Assembly (NCBI RefSeq): GCF_005885635.1
Contig: NZ_VATY01000002.1
Coordinates: forward strand, 682,001 to 746,000
Direction: 5' to 3'
Length of the DNA: 64,000 nucleotides
From: Maribacter algarum (ex Zhang et al. 2020)
Lineage (GTDB): Bacteria; Bacteroidota; Bacteroidia; Flavobacteriales; Flavobacteriaceae
Below are positions 19,141-28,010 of the stretch, piece by piece (the first letter of the stretch is position 1; each line of letters starts with the position of its first letter). The notes below the pieces were generated by a model, which did no database searches, was not told the origin of the DNA, and saw only the letters and a list, made by a program, of their open reading frames with translations. The position numbers and the translations under genes are program-made.

Positions 19141-19164
19141 ATTTATTGCCATATGGCAATAAAT
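19141..19164. promoter_or_regulatory. Perfect 24-bp palindrome, candidate operator
   Basis: Each half is ATTTATTGCCAT and the whole is an exact inverted repeat without spacer, core TTGCCATATGGCAA. It begins 8 bp after the stop codon of the Crp/Fnr gene and ends 54 bp before the probable ATG of the next gene, the usual place for an operator. A terminator is less likely because the stem is AT-rich and only a short mixed AAATTTT tract follows. Confidence 0.5.
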
Positions 19165-19218
19165 TTTACTACGGTATTATTTAGATTTGACCTTACTAAT
19201 CTTATAAATTGTATTCAA

Positions 19219-19506
19219 ATGTCAGATAACGAAAGAATTATGACCCTTCACCCTCAGGGCAAAACTGGTGTGAATATTTTAAAAAGGCGTTACGAAATCA
19301 TCAAGGAGTTTATTTTAAAGACAATCAAAGAACACGGAGAGCTTACTTATCAAAACCTGAATAAATTAGCTGTTCAAAAACTAAAGAAAACCTTTGATGG
19401 GAAAATAGGCTGGTATGTTGTAAGCGTTAAGCTTGATTTAGAAGCAAGAAACCTTATCGAACGGATTCCGAATACAAGCCCACATAAGTTGAGACTAGCA
19501 AGTTAA
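19219..19506 (+). CDS. Small conserved protein, DUF6958-like
   Basis: A 95-residue protein starting MSDNERIMTLHPQGKTGVN. An upstream in-frame ATG at 19129 would add 30 unrelated residues and run through the palindrome, so 19219 is preferred. The middle is basic and helical (KRRYEIIKEFILKTI). The end, GWYVVSVKLDLEARNLIER, strongly resembles the GWWxxxVQLDLEAKGLV block I recall from DUF6958 proteins, whose function is unknown. The fold is probably a small winged-helix-like domain. It precedes the SRPBCC gene by 17 bp and is likely co-transcribed with it. Confidence 0.7.
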   Translation: MSDNERIMTLHPQGKTGVNILKRRYEIIKEFILKTIKEHGELTYQNLNKLAVQKLKKTFDGKIGWYVVSVKLDLEARNLIERIPNTSPHKLRLAS

Positions 19507-19523
19507 ACCAAAATCACATAGTT

Positions 19524-20060
19524 ATGAGAATACTAAAAAAGGTTCTAATCGTTTTAGGAGTTTTAATCGCAATACCGTTAATTCTAGCTGCTTTTACCAA
19601 GAAAGAATATGCAGTTGAGAAAGAGGTAACTATCAACAAATCAAAGCAAGAAGTTTTTGATTATATCAAATCATTGAAGAATCAGGAGAAGTTTAGTAAA
19701 TGGGCAGCAATGGACCCAGATATGGAAAGAACTTATTCCGGAACTGATGGCACCGTTGGTTTTGTTGCTGGTTGGAAAAGTGATAATCCCGATGTTGGGG
19801 TGGGAGAGCAAGAAATCATATCCATCAAAAATGGTGAGCGTATTGATTTTGAGTTGCGTTTTATGGAGCCTTTTGAAGCTTCTGATAAAGCCTATATGAC
19901 TACAGAAGATGTTGGAAATAATCAAACCAAAGTCAAATGGGGTTTTAATGGCCGAATGGATTACCCTATGAACTTTATGATGGTTTTTATGGATATGGAA
20001 GAAATGATTGGAAACGATTTTGCCATAGGCTTAGAAAATTTAAAAGGAAATTTGGAATAA
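19524..20060 (+). CDS. SRPBCC family protein with N-terminal membrane helix
   Basis: A 178-residue protein with one N-terminal transmembrane helix (residues 7-25, VLIVLGVLIAIPLILAAF) and a START/polyketide-cyclase-like SRPBCC domain (residues 30-175). The SRPBCC pattern is seen in VEKEVTINKSKQEVFDYI at its start and in TKVKWGFNGRMDYPMN near the end. These domains bind hydrophobic ligands in a deep cavity; no enzymatic residues can be named. It follows the DUF6958-like gene closely, and SRPBCC genes often sit under the control of small regulators in such pairs. Confidence 0.8.
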   Translation: MRILKKVLIVLGVLIAIPLILAAFTKKEYAVEKEVTINKSKQEVFDYIKSLKNQEKFSKWAAMDPDMERTYSGTDGTVGFVAGWKSDNPDVGVGEQEIISIKNGERIDFELRFMEPFEASDKAYMTTEDVGNNQTKVKWGFNGRMDYPMNFMMVFMDMEEMIGNDFAIGLENLKGNLE

Positions 20061-20110
20061 CATAGGTTTTAGGTACCACGCAAATAGTCATTCTTAATTC
20101 TTCACTACTT

Positions 20111-20794
20111 ATGCAAGACGTTCCTTTTTATGTGTCGTTGACCTTTATTTTGACAACGATACTGACGCTTTTTCTGTTTATAAGAGCGACAAATCCTCCG
20201 AAAGTGATTATTTTCGGTTTAATTCTTTGGTTAGCTCTTCAATGCTATTTGGCGTATTCCGGTTTTTACCTTGAGGTATCTACACAGCCGTTTCGATTCC
20301 TTTTGGCAGCGCCACCCGCTTTGTTGCTTATTCTAGGTGTATTTTTTTATAAAAGAGGAAGAGCTTGGATTAAAACCTTAAGTCTCAAAACCTTGACATT
20401 GCTTCATATAGTTAGAGTACCTGTCGAAATTGTTTTGTACTGGTTTTTTGTGTATAAAATGCTTCCAGAGTTAATGACATTTTCAGGACGGAATTTCGAT
20501 ATTCTGGCGGGCATTACCGCTCCCATTATTTACTATCTCGTTTTCTGGAGAAAGGTCTTAGATAAGAGGGGGTTGTTAGTTTGGAATATTGTCTGCCTAT
20601 GCCTTTTGTTAAGCATTATTTTCAATGCAATTCTGTCAGTACCTATTCCCATTCAACAATTTGCCTTTAATCAGCCAAATGTAGCTATTCTTCATTTTCC
20701 CTTGGTATGGTTGCCCACTTTTGTTGTACCTGTGGTATTGTTTTCGCATTTTGTTGCTATCTATAGGTTATCGGTTCAAAAAATTCTTAAATAA
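20111..20794 (+). CDS. Hypothetical polytopic membrane protein
   Basis: A 227-residue, very hydrophobic protein with about seven predicted membrane segments by eye: near residues 7-25, 32-50, 60-75, 94-117, 130-145, 158-178 and 200-220. Charged residues are confined to short loops such as FYKRGRAW and FWRKVLDKRG. I recognise no family and no transporter or enzyme motif. It lies 50 bp after the SRPBCC gene on the same strand and 33 bp before tsaC, so it may share their transcript. Confidence 0.65.
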   Translation: MQDVPFYVSLTFILTTILTLFLFIRATNPPKVIIFGLILWLALQCYLAYSGFYLEVSTQPFRFLLAAPPALLLILGVFFYKRGRAWIKTLSLKTLTLLHIVRVPVEIVLYWFFVYKMLPELMTFSGRNFDILAGITAPIIYYLVFWRKVLDKRGLLVWNIVCLCLLLSIIFNAILSVPIPIQQFAFNQPNVAILHFPLVWLPTFVVPVVLFSHFVAIYRLSVQKILK

Positions 20795-20827
20795 CGACTA
20801 ACTTTGCAGTGAACACCCAGTTGCAAA

Positions 20828-21448
20828 ATGTCCGAATACGTTAAAATATATGAAGAGAATCCGAATCCGAAAGAGATCAGGAGGGTTGTAGATATTTTGC
20901 GCAAGGGCGGATTGGTTATTTATCCGACAGACACAGTTTACGGACTTGGCTGCGATATTACTAATACAAAAGCTCTGGAAAGAATCGCGCGCATCAAAGG
21001 GATAAAACTTGAGAAAGCCAACTGGTCTTTTATTTGTGCTGATTTGAGTAATCTTTCTGACTATGTTCGACAAATAGATACAAGGACTTTTAAAATTTTA
21101 AAGCGTGCCCTTCCCGGCCCTTATACCTTCATACTTCCCGGAAATAGTAACCTTCCGAAGGTTTTTAAAAAGAAAAAAACTGTAGGTATTCGCGTTCCTG
21201 ACAATTCAATCGCGAGGGCTTTGGTTGAAGAGCTTGGTAATCCCATAGTATCAACCTCGATTCGAGATGAAGATGAATTGTTGGAATACACTACGGACCC
21301 GAGTTTGATATTCGAGAAATGGGAAAAGCTTGTTGACATAGTAATTGACGGAGGGTATGGAGATAATACGGCCTCAACGGTTATTGAACTTTCGCAAGGA
21401 GAACCAGACGTGTTGCGTGAAGGAAAAGGTAGTTTAGATATTCTTTAA
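20828..21448 (+). CDS. L-threonylcarbamoyladenylate synthase (TsaC/Sua5/YrdC family)
   Basis: A 206-residue YrdC-domain enzyme that makes threonylcarbamoyl-AMP from threonine, bicarbonate and ATP, the first step of the essential t6A37 tRNA modification. Family motifs are GGLVIYPTDTVYGLGCD, the KGxxxxK-like RIKGIKLEKAN, LPGPYTFIL and VGIRVPDN. The S/TxS motif appears as PIVSTSI. The short length without a C-terminal Sua5 domain places it in the TsaC-like group. A strong hairpin terminator follows. Confidence 0.92.
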   Translation: MSEYVKIYEENPNPKEIRRVVDILRKGGLVIYPTDTVYGLGCDITNTKALERIARIKGIKLEKANWSFICADLSNLSDYVRQIDTRTFKILKRALPGPYTFILPGNSNLPKVFKKKKTVGIRVPDNSIARALVEELGNPIVSTSIRDEDELLEYTTDPSLIFEKWEKLVDIVIDGGYGDNTASTVIELSQGEPDVLREGKGSLDIL

Positions 21449-21471
21449 GAGACAAGAAAAAAGGCTGAATA

Positions 21472-21505
21472 AAAAATGCCATTGTAGTAAAGCAATGGCA
21501 TTTTT
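21472..21505. terminator. Bidirectional hairpin terminator
   Basis: Perfect 13-bp stem AAAAATGCCATTG / CAATGGCATTTTT around an 8-nt loop, A-rich on the left and T-rich on the right. It sits between the convergent tsaC-like gene and ompA lipoprotein gene and can serve both strands. Confidence 0.88.
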
Positions 21506-21527
21506 ATTTTCTTTTAAATTCTAACGT

Positions 21528-22382
21528 CTAATTATTAATCGCAGGATCTTTCATTCCCTCTTCAATCATGCTATAGAACTGATCGATTTTTGGAAGTACA
21601 ACGATTCTTGTTCTTCTGTTCTTCGATTTCTCAGTAGTTGAAACAGGAACATATTCTGCTCTACCTGCTGCAGTCATACGTTTGGGATCTACATTGTAAT
21701 CGTTTTGTAAAATACGAACTACTGCCGTGGCACGTTTTACACTTAAATCCCAGTTGTCTAAAATATTACCTTTTCTACCGTAAGGAACGTCATCCGTATG
21801 ACCTTCTACCATAAATTCGAAATCTGGCTTGTTGTTGACTACTTGAGCAACTTTTCCTAATACTGTTTTCGCCTTGCTAGTGATGTTATAACTTCCACTA
21901 CTAAATAACAATTTGTCAGAGATTGAAACGAAAACAACACCTTTTTCAACGCTAATTTCGATATCCTCATCATCCAAATTACCCAAAACACCTTTTAAAC
22001 TCTGTACCAAAGAAAGGTTCACAGAATCTCTTCGCGTGATAGCATCATTTAATTTACGGATAGTAAGGTCTTTTTCTTGAAGACTCTCAAGGGATTTCTC
22101 CAAGTTTTCAGCACCTTTTGTTGTTAGGGTAGTTAGGTTACCCATGTTATTGATAAGCTCTTGGTTGTTCGCTTTTAAAAATGCGTTTTGATCTTCCAAA
22201 GTTTGCATTCTTGAAGTGGCTGTAGCTTTCTCCTCTAAACACGTATTTAACTTTACTGTAGCTGAGTTTAGCAAATCTTGAGCCTCTTTTGCTTTGGCCT
22301 CCATTTCAGCAAATTTCTTTTGTGATACACAAGAAGATAACAACAAGGTAACTCCCAATGCGCCTAAAATCAGTTTTTTCAT
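21528..22382 (-). CDS. OmpA family peptidoglycan-binding lipoprotein
   Basis: A 284-residue outer-membrane lipoprotein (LSSC, Cys18). Residues 20-135 are a long coiled coil. The C-terminal OmpA domain (150-280) has an intact EGHTDDVPYG, the DNWDLSVKRA block and the NRRTRIVVLP arginines that bind peptidoglycan stem peptides. It should tether the outer membrane to the cell wall. Its coiled-coil and linker closely match the degenerate paralogue at 10747-11520. It is followed by the shared terminator at 21472-21505 and preceded by a 104 bp gap to the GT2 gene. Confidence 0.92.
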   Translation of the reverse strand: MKKLILGALGVTLLLSSCVSQKKFAEMEAKAKEAQDLLNSATVKLNTCLEEKATATSRMQTLEDQNAFLKANNQELINNMGNLTTLTTKGAENLEKSLESLQEKDLTIRKLNDAITRRDSVNLSLVQSLKGVLGNLDDEDIEISVEKGVVFVSISDKLLFSSGSYNITSKAKTVLGKVAQVVNNKPDFEFMVEGHTDDVPYGRKGNILDNWDLSVKRATAVVRILQNDYNVDPKRMTAAGRAEYVPVSTTEKSKNRRTRIVVLPKIDQFYSMIEEGMKDPAINN

Positions 22383-22486
22383 AATGATGTTACTTAAATA
22401 TTTATTAAAAATGTTATTTGTTTAAAAACGGTTTGTCCTAATTCAAAATTAGAGAAAATACTAGTACGATGTTTTTTTAATACCAG

Positions 22487-23488
22487 TTAATCTTTTTCTA
22501 AAACTTTAAAAACATTCTCTTGATGTACGAAGTGAGACCATACTATGGACTTCTTTGCATAATAATTTAATATAAAATTAGCTTTTTCTCTTTTACGGTA
22601 CATCTTGGTGAAATGTTTATAAAAGCTTAGATGAGCTTTTACAATGGCGATGCAATGCTTAAACTTCAATTGAAAGATAAATCGGAATGCGGCTACCGCA
22701 TCTAAAACCAAGCGAATGAAAATGATTAAGAATGCTTTTCTTCGAGGAAGGTTTTTTGTAATTGAGAACAGCGAATTCCTGAAATTAAGAAAGGTCTTTT
22801 TCGGATTCATATTGCTTAGGGTCGATCCGCCTAAATGATAGACTTTTGACGTCCCTATGTAATATACTTTATGTCCGGCATTTTTTGCTCGCCAGCATAA
22901 ATCTACTTCTTCTTGATGTGCGAAATAATCTTCGTCAAATCCGCCTAACTCAAAGAAAACCTTACTTTTAATAAACATACATGCCCCCGTCGCCCAAAAA
23001 ATTTCGCGTACATCATCATACTGTCCTTCATCTTTTTCGAGGGATTGAAAAATGCGCCCACGACAGAAAGGATAGCCGAGTTGGTCAATGAAACCTCCTG
23101 CTGCGCCAGCATATTCGAAATAATCCTTCCTTTTTAAGTCCAAGATTTTGGGTTGCAAAATGGAAGCATCGGGTAGTTCTTCAAAAGCTTTTCTAATGGG
23201 TTCTAACCAGTTCGGACTAACTTCCACATCTGAATTGAGAAGGCAATATACATCTGCATCAATATGTTTGAGGGCATCATTATAACCTTTTACAAAACCA
23301 CCATTGACGGCATTCTGCACGACTTTGATAGTGGGATAATTTGCTTCTACAAAGGCTACTGAATCATCAGAAGATGCATTGTCCGCTACATATATTTCCG
23401 CTCCTTCTGAATATTGCGTAATAGAGGGAAGGTAACTTTCTAATAGTCCCTTTCCATTCCAGTTGAGTATGACGACAGCTATTCGCAA
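22487..23488 (-). CDS. Family 2 glycosyltransferase
   Basis: A 333-residue GT-A fold glycosyltransferase. The nucleotide-sugar site is seen in VVILNWNGKGLL, VADNASSDDS and the metal-binding CLLNSDVEV. A later EEVDLCWRAKNAGHKVYY carries the catalytic-base region. The C-terminal part (residues 230-310) is hydrophobic and basic and probably associates with the membrane. The family includes rhamnosyl- and other sugar transferases of O-antigen or exopolysaccharide assembly; the sugar cannot be named. It lies 12 bp downstream of the HsdR-N gene and no other polysaccharide genes are nearby. Confidence 0.9.
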   Translation of the reverse strand: MRIAVVILNWNGKGLLESYLPSITQYSEGAEIYVADNASSDDSVAFVEANYPTIKVVQNAVNGGFVKGYNDALKHIDADVYCLLNSDVEVSPNWLEPIRKAFEELPDASILQPKILDLKRKDYFEYAGAAGGFIDQLGYPFCRGRIFQSLEKDEGQYDDVREIFWATGACMFIKSKVFFELGGFDEDYFAHQEEVDLCWRAKNAGHKVYYIGTSKVYHLGGSTLSNMNPKKTFLNFRNSLFSITKNLPRRKAFLIIFIRLVLDAVAAFRFIFQLKFKHCIAIVKAHLSFYKHFTKMYRKREKANFILNYYAKKSIVWSHFVHQENVFKVLEKD

Positions 23489-23500
23489 AACGATGGCAAA

Positions 23501-23947
23501 TTAACGGTTAAAATCAGGAATATCCTTTAGAAACGTATACTTTTCTTTCTCGAAATCCATTTTACAATAAAAATGCTCTAATCCGTTAGTAACCATTAGA
23601 TGATTGGCCTTTAAATTCATGTTGTATCGGGCAATCTGATTGAAAGTAGTTTGACTAATTGAAATTTTAGGGGCTTTGCATTCTACGAGAATTTCTATAC
23701 TTCCGTCAGAATTAAAAACAACTATATCGTACCTCTTTTTTAAGCCGTTAATTTCCAATTGCTTTTCCACATTGATTAATGATTTGGGATATTTCTTTTC
23801 AAAAATCAGATAATGCACAAGGTGTTGACGTACCCATTCTTCAGGTTGTAGAACCACAAATTTTTTGCGAATGACATCGAAAATCTGGACTTTATTTTCG
23901 CTATTTTTGAAACGGAACTCATATGCTGGAAAATTCAGTTGAAGCAT
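23501..23947 (-). CDS. Orphan HsdR N-terminal-domain protein (PD-(D/E)XK nuclease-like)
   Basis: A 148-residue protein corresponding to the N-terminal domain of type I restriction endonuclease subunits, with no helicase or hsdM/hsdS genes nearby. The nuclease-like motif is visible as RYDIVVF, followed by LVECKAPK (Glu-x-Lys). It may bind or cut DNA; stand-alone members are very common in Bacteroidota genomes beside holA, which argues for a housekeeping rather than a restriction role. It is divergent from holA with only 26 bp between the two start codons, so the promoters must overlap. Confidence 0.85.
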   Translation of the reverse strand: MLQLNFPAYEFRFKNSENKVQIFDVIRKKFVVLQPEEWVRQHLVHYLIFEKKYPKSLINVEKQLEINGLKKRYDIVVFNSDGSIEILVECKAPKISISQTTFNQIARYNMNLKANHLMVTNGLEHFYCKMDFEKEKYTFLKDIPDFNR

Positions 23948-23973
23948 GTCGCAAATTTGATGATTTTTTTTGG

Positions 23974-24975
23974 ATGGATGAAGTAAAACAGATAGTTAAG
24001 GACATCAAAGAGGGCAACATAAAGCCCATATACCTACTGACGGGCGAGGAGCCCTATTACATTGATCGCATTTCGGAATTCATTGAAAAGAATGTTCTTG
24101 CGGAAGAAGAACGCGGTTTTAATCAGATGGTGCTTTATGGAAAGGATGTTTCCGTAGAAGACATTGTAGCTAATGCAAAACGATTCCCTATGATGGCCGA
24201 AAGACAAGTGGTTATCGTTAAGGAAGCGCAACATTTATCTAGAACAATTGACAAGTTTAGTTCATATGCCGAAAACCCTCAACTAACCACTGTACTAGTA
24301 CTTTGCTACAAATACAGCAAATTTGATAAGCGCAAAAAGGTATATAAGCAAATCAAGAAAACAGGAGTCGTATTCGAAAGTAAGAAGCTTTATGAGAATA
24401 AAGTCTCAGATTGGATTCGGAAAGTACTTCAGGGAAAAGGGTATCGCATTACCCCAAAAGCTGCCAGTTTGTTGGTAGAATTCTTAGGGACTGACTTGAG
24501 CAAAATAAACAATGAGCTGGAAAAATTACAATTGGTTCTCCCCAAGGAAAAAGAAATTACGCCTTTGGATATTGAAGAAAACATCGGTATTAGCAAGGAC
24601 TATAATAATTTTGAGCTGAAGAAAGCCATTGGCGAACGCAATGTGATAAAAGCGACTCGTATTATGAACTACTTCGCCCAAAATCCGAAGGATAATCCAT
24701 TTGTAGTTACGGTGACTTTACTAAATACCTTTTTTACACAGTTGCTTAAATATCATGGTATGAAAGACCATAACCCAAAAAATGTGGCTAGTATTTTAGG
24801 TATCAGCCCATATTTTGTTAGTGAGTATCAAGTGGCTGCAAAAAATTATCCTATGAAAAAAGTGAGTTCTATTGTGTCAAGTTTGAGGGAACTCGACCTA
24901 AAGGGAAAAGGGGTTGGTTCAGCAAACACTTCCCAAGCCGATTTGTTAAAAGAACTTCTTGTGAAGATTATCTGA
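23974..24975 (+). CDS. holA: DNA polymerase III delta subunit
   Basis: The clamp-loader subunit that opens the sliding clamp. The chosen ATG at 23974 gives 333 residues beginning MDEVKQIVKDIKEGNIKPIY. A start at 23923 would overlap the divergent HsdR-N gene and adds residues unlike the family. The delta domain is seen in YLLTGEEPYYIDRI, followed by FPMMAERQVVIVKEA, the AAA lid pattern FLGTDLSKINNELEKL and the C-terminal collar. Its stop codon directly abuts the stop of the convergent DoxX gene, leaving no room for a terminator. Confidence 0.92.
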   Translation: MDEVKQIVKDIKEGNIKPIYLLTGEEPYYIDRISEFIEKNVLAEEERGFNQMVLYGKDVSVEDIVANAKRFPMMAERQVVIVKEAQHLSRTIDKFSSYAENPQLTTVLVLCYKYSKFDKRKKVYKQIKKTGVVFESKKLYENKVSDWIRKVLQGKGYRITPKAASLLVEFLGTDLSKINNELEKLQLVLPKEKEITPLDIEENIGISKDYNNFELKKAIGERNVIKATRIMNYFAQNPKDNPFVVTVTLLNTFFTQLLKYHGMKDHNPKNVASILGISPYFVSEYQVAAKNYPMKKVSSIVSSLRELDLKGKGVGSANTSQADLLKELLVKII

Positions 24976-25353
24976 TTACTTTCTATCAATACTGTACTTA
25001 CCAGGCCCCAAAAGGATTATGGCCACAAATATCACTAAGAATAATAATGCTTTTTCCTTTTTGCCAAACGGGTCGCTTAAATGAACCACAGCAGCGGCAA
25101 CCAGCATAGTTAAGGCCGGAAGAATTGCCGCCCATCGTGTTTTGAATCCGAAAATTATTAGGATTGGACAGATAAATTCCGCTAGCACGGCAAGGAATAA
25201 AGTTGGTGCTGCACCAATACCAATAGGGTCTCCGAATTCAAAGTTGCCAGCAATCATTTTCTGGAATTTGGGAAAGCCATGTGTTAGCATAAATGCAGAA
25301 GGGGCAATTCTTAACAGTGCTAATCCAATATCATTTTTAAAAGACGAAGTCAT
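24976..25353 (-). CDS. DoxX family membrane protein
   Basis: A 125-residue, four-helix membrane protein of the DoxX type. Signature features are the N-terminal ALLRIAPSAFMLTHGFPKF, with conserved Arg and HG, and the second-helix block FLAVLAEFICPILIIFGF. DoxX relatives are linked to quinone or sulfur redox reactions in some bacteria, but most members have no known role. It is convergent with and touches holA, and lies 42 bp downstream of the kinase-aminotransferase gene, with which it may be transcribed. Confidence 0.85.
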   Translation of the reverse strand: MTSSFKNDIGLALLRIAPSAFMLTHGFPKFQKMIAGNFEFGDPIGIGAAPTLFLAVLAEFICPILIIFGFKTRWAAILPALTMLVAAAVVHLSDPFGKKEKALLFLVIFVAIILLGPGKYSIDRK

Positions 25354-25395
25354 TAAAAGTGAGGTTTGAGTTGCTATAAAAGTACTATTAAAATT

Positions 25396-27654
25396 TCAGC
25401 TCTTCAAAAATAGATAGAGTTGCTGTGAGATATGGAAAACGAGTTTATCTGCATCTAAGAGATTAAAAGATAAGGGTGGTTTAATCTTTAAAACATTGTC
25501 TTCAGGGCCGTCGGTGCTAATTAGGATATGACTTTCGCGAAGTCCGTTTTTAATACGGGCTGCCAATTGTGTGCTTGATACCTCATGTGTACTCCCCATT
25601 TCAATGCCTATAAAAAGGCCGCTTCCTCTAACATCCAAAATTTCAGGATATTCAATCTGTAAATCTTTTAATCTACCCAATAAATAATCTCCAACTTTTT
25701 TAGCGTGTTCTTGTAACCCTTCTTCTTCAATAACATCTAAAACGGCTTCTCCAACAGCACACGAAACAGGGTTCCCTCCGAAAGAACTAAAGAATTCCAA
25801 CCCGTTGTCAAAACTTTCCGCAATTTCTGTAGTTGTGACCACTGCACCAATAGGGTGGCCATTAGCCATTGGCTTCCCTAAAATCACCATGTCCGGAATC
25901 ACATCAAACATTTCATATCCCCAGAAATAGTCACCTAAACGTCCGAAACCAACTTGTACCTCATCACTTATACAAATTCCACCCTGGACTCTAATTGCTT
26001 GGTATACCTGTTGTAGATAACCATTTGCCAAAGGTACTTGGCCACCGCACCCAACAATTGGCTCGGCTATAAATGCGGCAATTTGATTTGTGTTGGCTTT
26101 GATTTGTTCTCGGGTCTGCTTGGCAAAGAAATCACCAGCAGTGCCATTATCTGGGTAACCGGATTCGAAGGCCTTTGGCATTGGGGTTGCCAGAATGTAC
26201 TCTTGTTTACCGGTTCCACCTTCATGGTTGTATTTATAGTGGCTAATATCAATGCCTATTCGCGTGTTGCCATGGTAACCGTGTTCGAGAACCATAACTT
26301 TTTGTCTTTGGGAATGATTGGTCGCCATGCGGATAGCCAAATCGCTCGCTGCGCTTCCGGAATTCACAAAGAAAACCTTGTTCAGATTTTCCGGAAACTT
26401 AACCAGTAACTTCTCACTATATGAGAGCAACTCATTATAGAGATAACGAGTATTGGTGTTTAGCTTGGCCATAGATTTTTGACCCGCTCTTACTACCTTA
26501 GGATGACAATGACCCGCCAGCATGATATTATTGTATGCATCAAGATAGGTGTTCCCATCCGCATCATACATATATTGGAATGCAGATTTTTGCATTTGAA
26601 TAGGATTGGAATAACTTAGCGAAAGTGCATTACTGAAGTTTTTCTTTCTTCTGTAGAGCTGTTGCGAATCTTCCTTTTTCCTAATAGGAGGAAATCCCGC
26701 AGCTTCACGAAAGAAGTCTTTTGCTTTTATGGGACTTATGGAAATCCATTTGTACAGTAATTCCCAAGCTGGTTTTTCACTTATTGTAATATATTCCGAA
26801 TCTGGTTTTAAAGTTTTAGCGTGGGCGGAATTGCAAACGCTCGTACATAAGCGGGCTGCAACGAGGTAATATAAAATATCTAGTTCCTTTTCTTCAAAAT
26901 GAAATATCGAATGGTATCCTTTAATTACATGAGAAGCAATTTCCAAGGGATTCTCTTTACCCATCATGACATAGGTGATGGCAATAGCAACTTCATTAAT
27001 CAGCCATGAATGGCACATATCGCCAAAGTCTATGATTCCGGATATTTTATCATTTTTTGTCAGAACATTCCAATCGTTACCGTCATTGTGAATAATTCCT
27101 TTTCGCAACTTGTCCTTAACTGGATATACATGTTCATCAAATTGCAAAAAGAAATAATCAACTAGACTTCTATCTTTCGGATTTGTTATGTATTCTATGT
27201 ATTGATAATTTGAACTGAACTCCTTTAAGTCCCATTGAGTTTCTTTACCAACAATAGCTGGGTGATATTTTTCATGTATTTGCATATCCATCTTTGCAAG
27301 AAACACACCGAAAGAATGGAGTAGGACAGGAGTATGGTCCACATCACCTAAAAACTCACCTTCAATGAAAGAAAGTAGCCTGAATATCTGTTTTTCTTCT
27401 ACAATAACGGATTCATTTTTTAAAGATGGAATTGCGGTTGGAAAGTCATAACCGTCCAGAACTTGTAAGGTCTCAAAAAGCTGATTTTCCGATTGAAGTA
27501 ATGCTAGGGTTTCTTCTGAAAATGCATTTTGTTTTAGGACGTAAGTCCCTTTTTTACTTTTGATTTTGTAGTTGATGCTGTCGTAACCTTCTAATTTGGT
27601 TATTGTCGCATCGGTAATCCCGAAGTAATCACTTAAGACTTCATAAATATTCAT
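25396..27654 (-). CDS. Fused APH-type kinase and class III PLP enzyme (amino-alcohol kinase / phospho-lyase-like)
   Basis: A 752-residue fusion. Residues 1-310 are an aminoglycoside-phosphotransferase/homoserine-kinase-like domain with the catalytic loop [12 protein letters not shown] (Asp191) and metal site IIDFGD (209-212). Residues 340-752 are a class III aminotransferase fold with [27 protein letters not shown] and the PLP lysine in [10 protein letters not shown]. In animals a separate hydroxylysine kinase and class III phospho-lyases (ethanolamine phosphate, phosphohydroxylysine) act in sequence. The fusion suggests a bifunctional enzyme that phosphorylates an amino alcohol and then eliminates phosphate. 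All key residues are present. The substrate is inferred, not shown. Confidence 0.85.
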   Translation of the reverse strand: MNIYEVLSDYFGITDATITKLEGYDSINYKIKSKKGTYVLKQNAFSEETLALLQSENQLFETLQVLDGYDFPTAIPSLKNESVIVEEKQIFRLLSFIEGEFLGDVDHTPVLLHSFGVFLAKMDMQIHEKYHPAIVGKETQWDLKEFSSNYQYIEYITNPKDRSLVDYFFLQFDEHVYPVKDKLRKGIIHNDGNDWNVLTKNDKISGIIDFGDMCHSWLINEVAIAITYVMMGKENPLEIASHVIKGYHSIFHFEEKELDILYYLVAARLCTSVCNSAHAKTLKPDSEYITISEKPAWELLYKWISISPIKAKDFFREAAGFPPIRKKEDSQQLYRRKKNFSNALSLSYSNPIQMQKSAFQYMYDADGNTYLDAYNNIMLAGHCHPKVVRAGQKSMAKLNTNTRYLYNELLSYSEKLLVKFPENLNKVFFVNSGSAASDLAIRMATNHSQRQKVMVLEHGYHGNTRIGIDISHYKYNHEGGTGKQEYILATPMPKAFESGYPDNGTAGDFFAKQTREQIKANTNQIAAFIAEPIVGCGGQVPLANGYLQQVYQAIRVQGGICISDEVQVGFGRLGDYFWGYEMFDVIPDMVILGKPMANGHPIGAVVTTTEIAESFDNGLEFFSSFGGNPVSCAVGEAVLDVIEEEGLQEHAKKVGDYLLGRLKDLQIEYPEILDVRGSGLFIGIEMGSTHEVSSTQLAARIKNGLRESHILISTDGPEDNVLKIKPPLSFNLLDADKLVFHISQQLYLFLKS

Positions 27655-27805
27655 GAATTCAAAAATAGAAATACTTTTTAGAATTTATACTCAAGTATTA
27701 GAAAGGATAAACTAAGTTTTCAAGGTGTTGCATGAAGTTGTAGATGCAGTTATTATTTATGACCCTGTTCTAGTAAGCTACCTCGATGACCTAGTATACA
27801 TAGCA

Positions 27806-28000
27806 TCAAAATAAAATTGCTGCGGTAGGTAACAAGTTTTCGCAGCCTTGACAGAGTTCCCAAACATTGAAATCCCGTAAACCTTAACAGCCACATATTA
27901 TTCTTCTGGATACTGCATGTGCTATTTCGTGCAATTCATGCATAACAAAAAGCAAGGACAGAAACGCGATACTATAACAAGTAGAGAGTATGAGCTTCAT
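27806..28000 (-). pseudogene. Decayed small HEXXH membrane protein gene
   Basis: The gap 27655-28010 has no intact gene. Leftward from an ATG at 28000 it encodes a hydrophobic helix, then VMHELHEIAHAV with a zinc-protease-like HEXXH, then IICGC. After an in-frame TAA at 27886-27884 the same frame continues DFNVWELCQGC and LLPTAAILF before a second stop at 27806. Spaced cysteines after an HEXXH and a PTxAG-like end recall small M50-like flavobacterial membrane proteins, but I cannot name the family. The interruption plus the missing second half point to a pseudogene. No gene is seen in 27655-27805. Confidence 0.45.
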
Positions 28001-28010
28001 CAGTTTTCAA

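Noticed and set aside
19129-19218. Upstream ATG giving a 125-residue DUF6958-like protein
   Set aside because: The extra 30 residues run through the perfect palindrome and do not resemble the family; the ATG at 19219 fits better.
27655-27805. Short frame (MLCILGHRGS...) left of the HEXXH remnant
   Set aside because: Only 17 codons, with no similarity to the remnant or any known protein; it cannot be claimed as its continuation.
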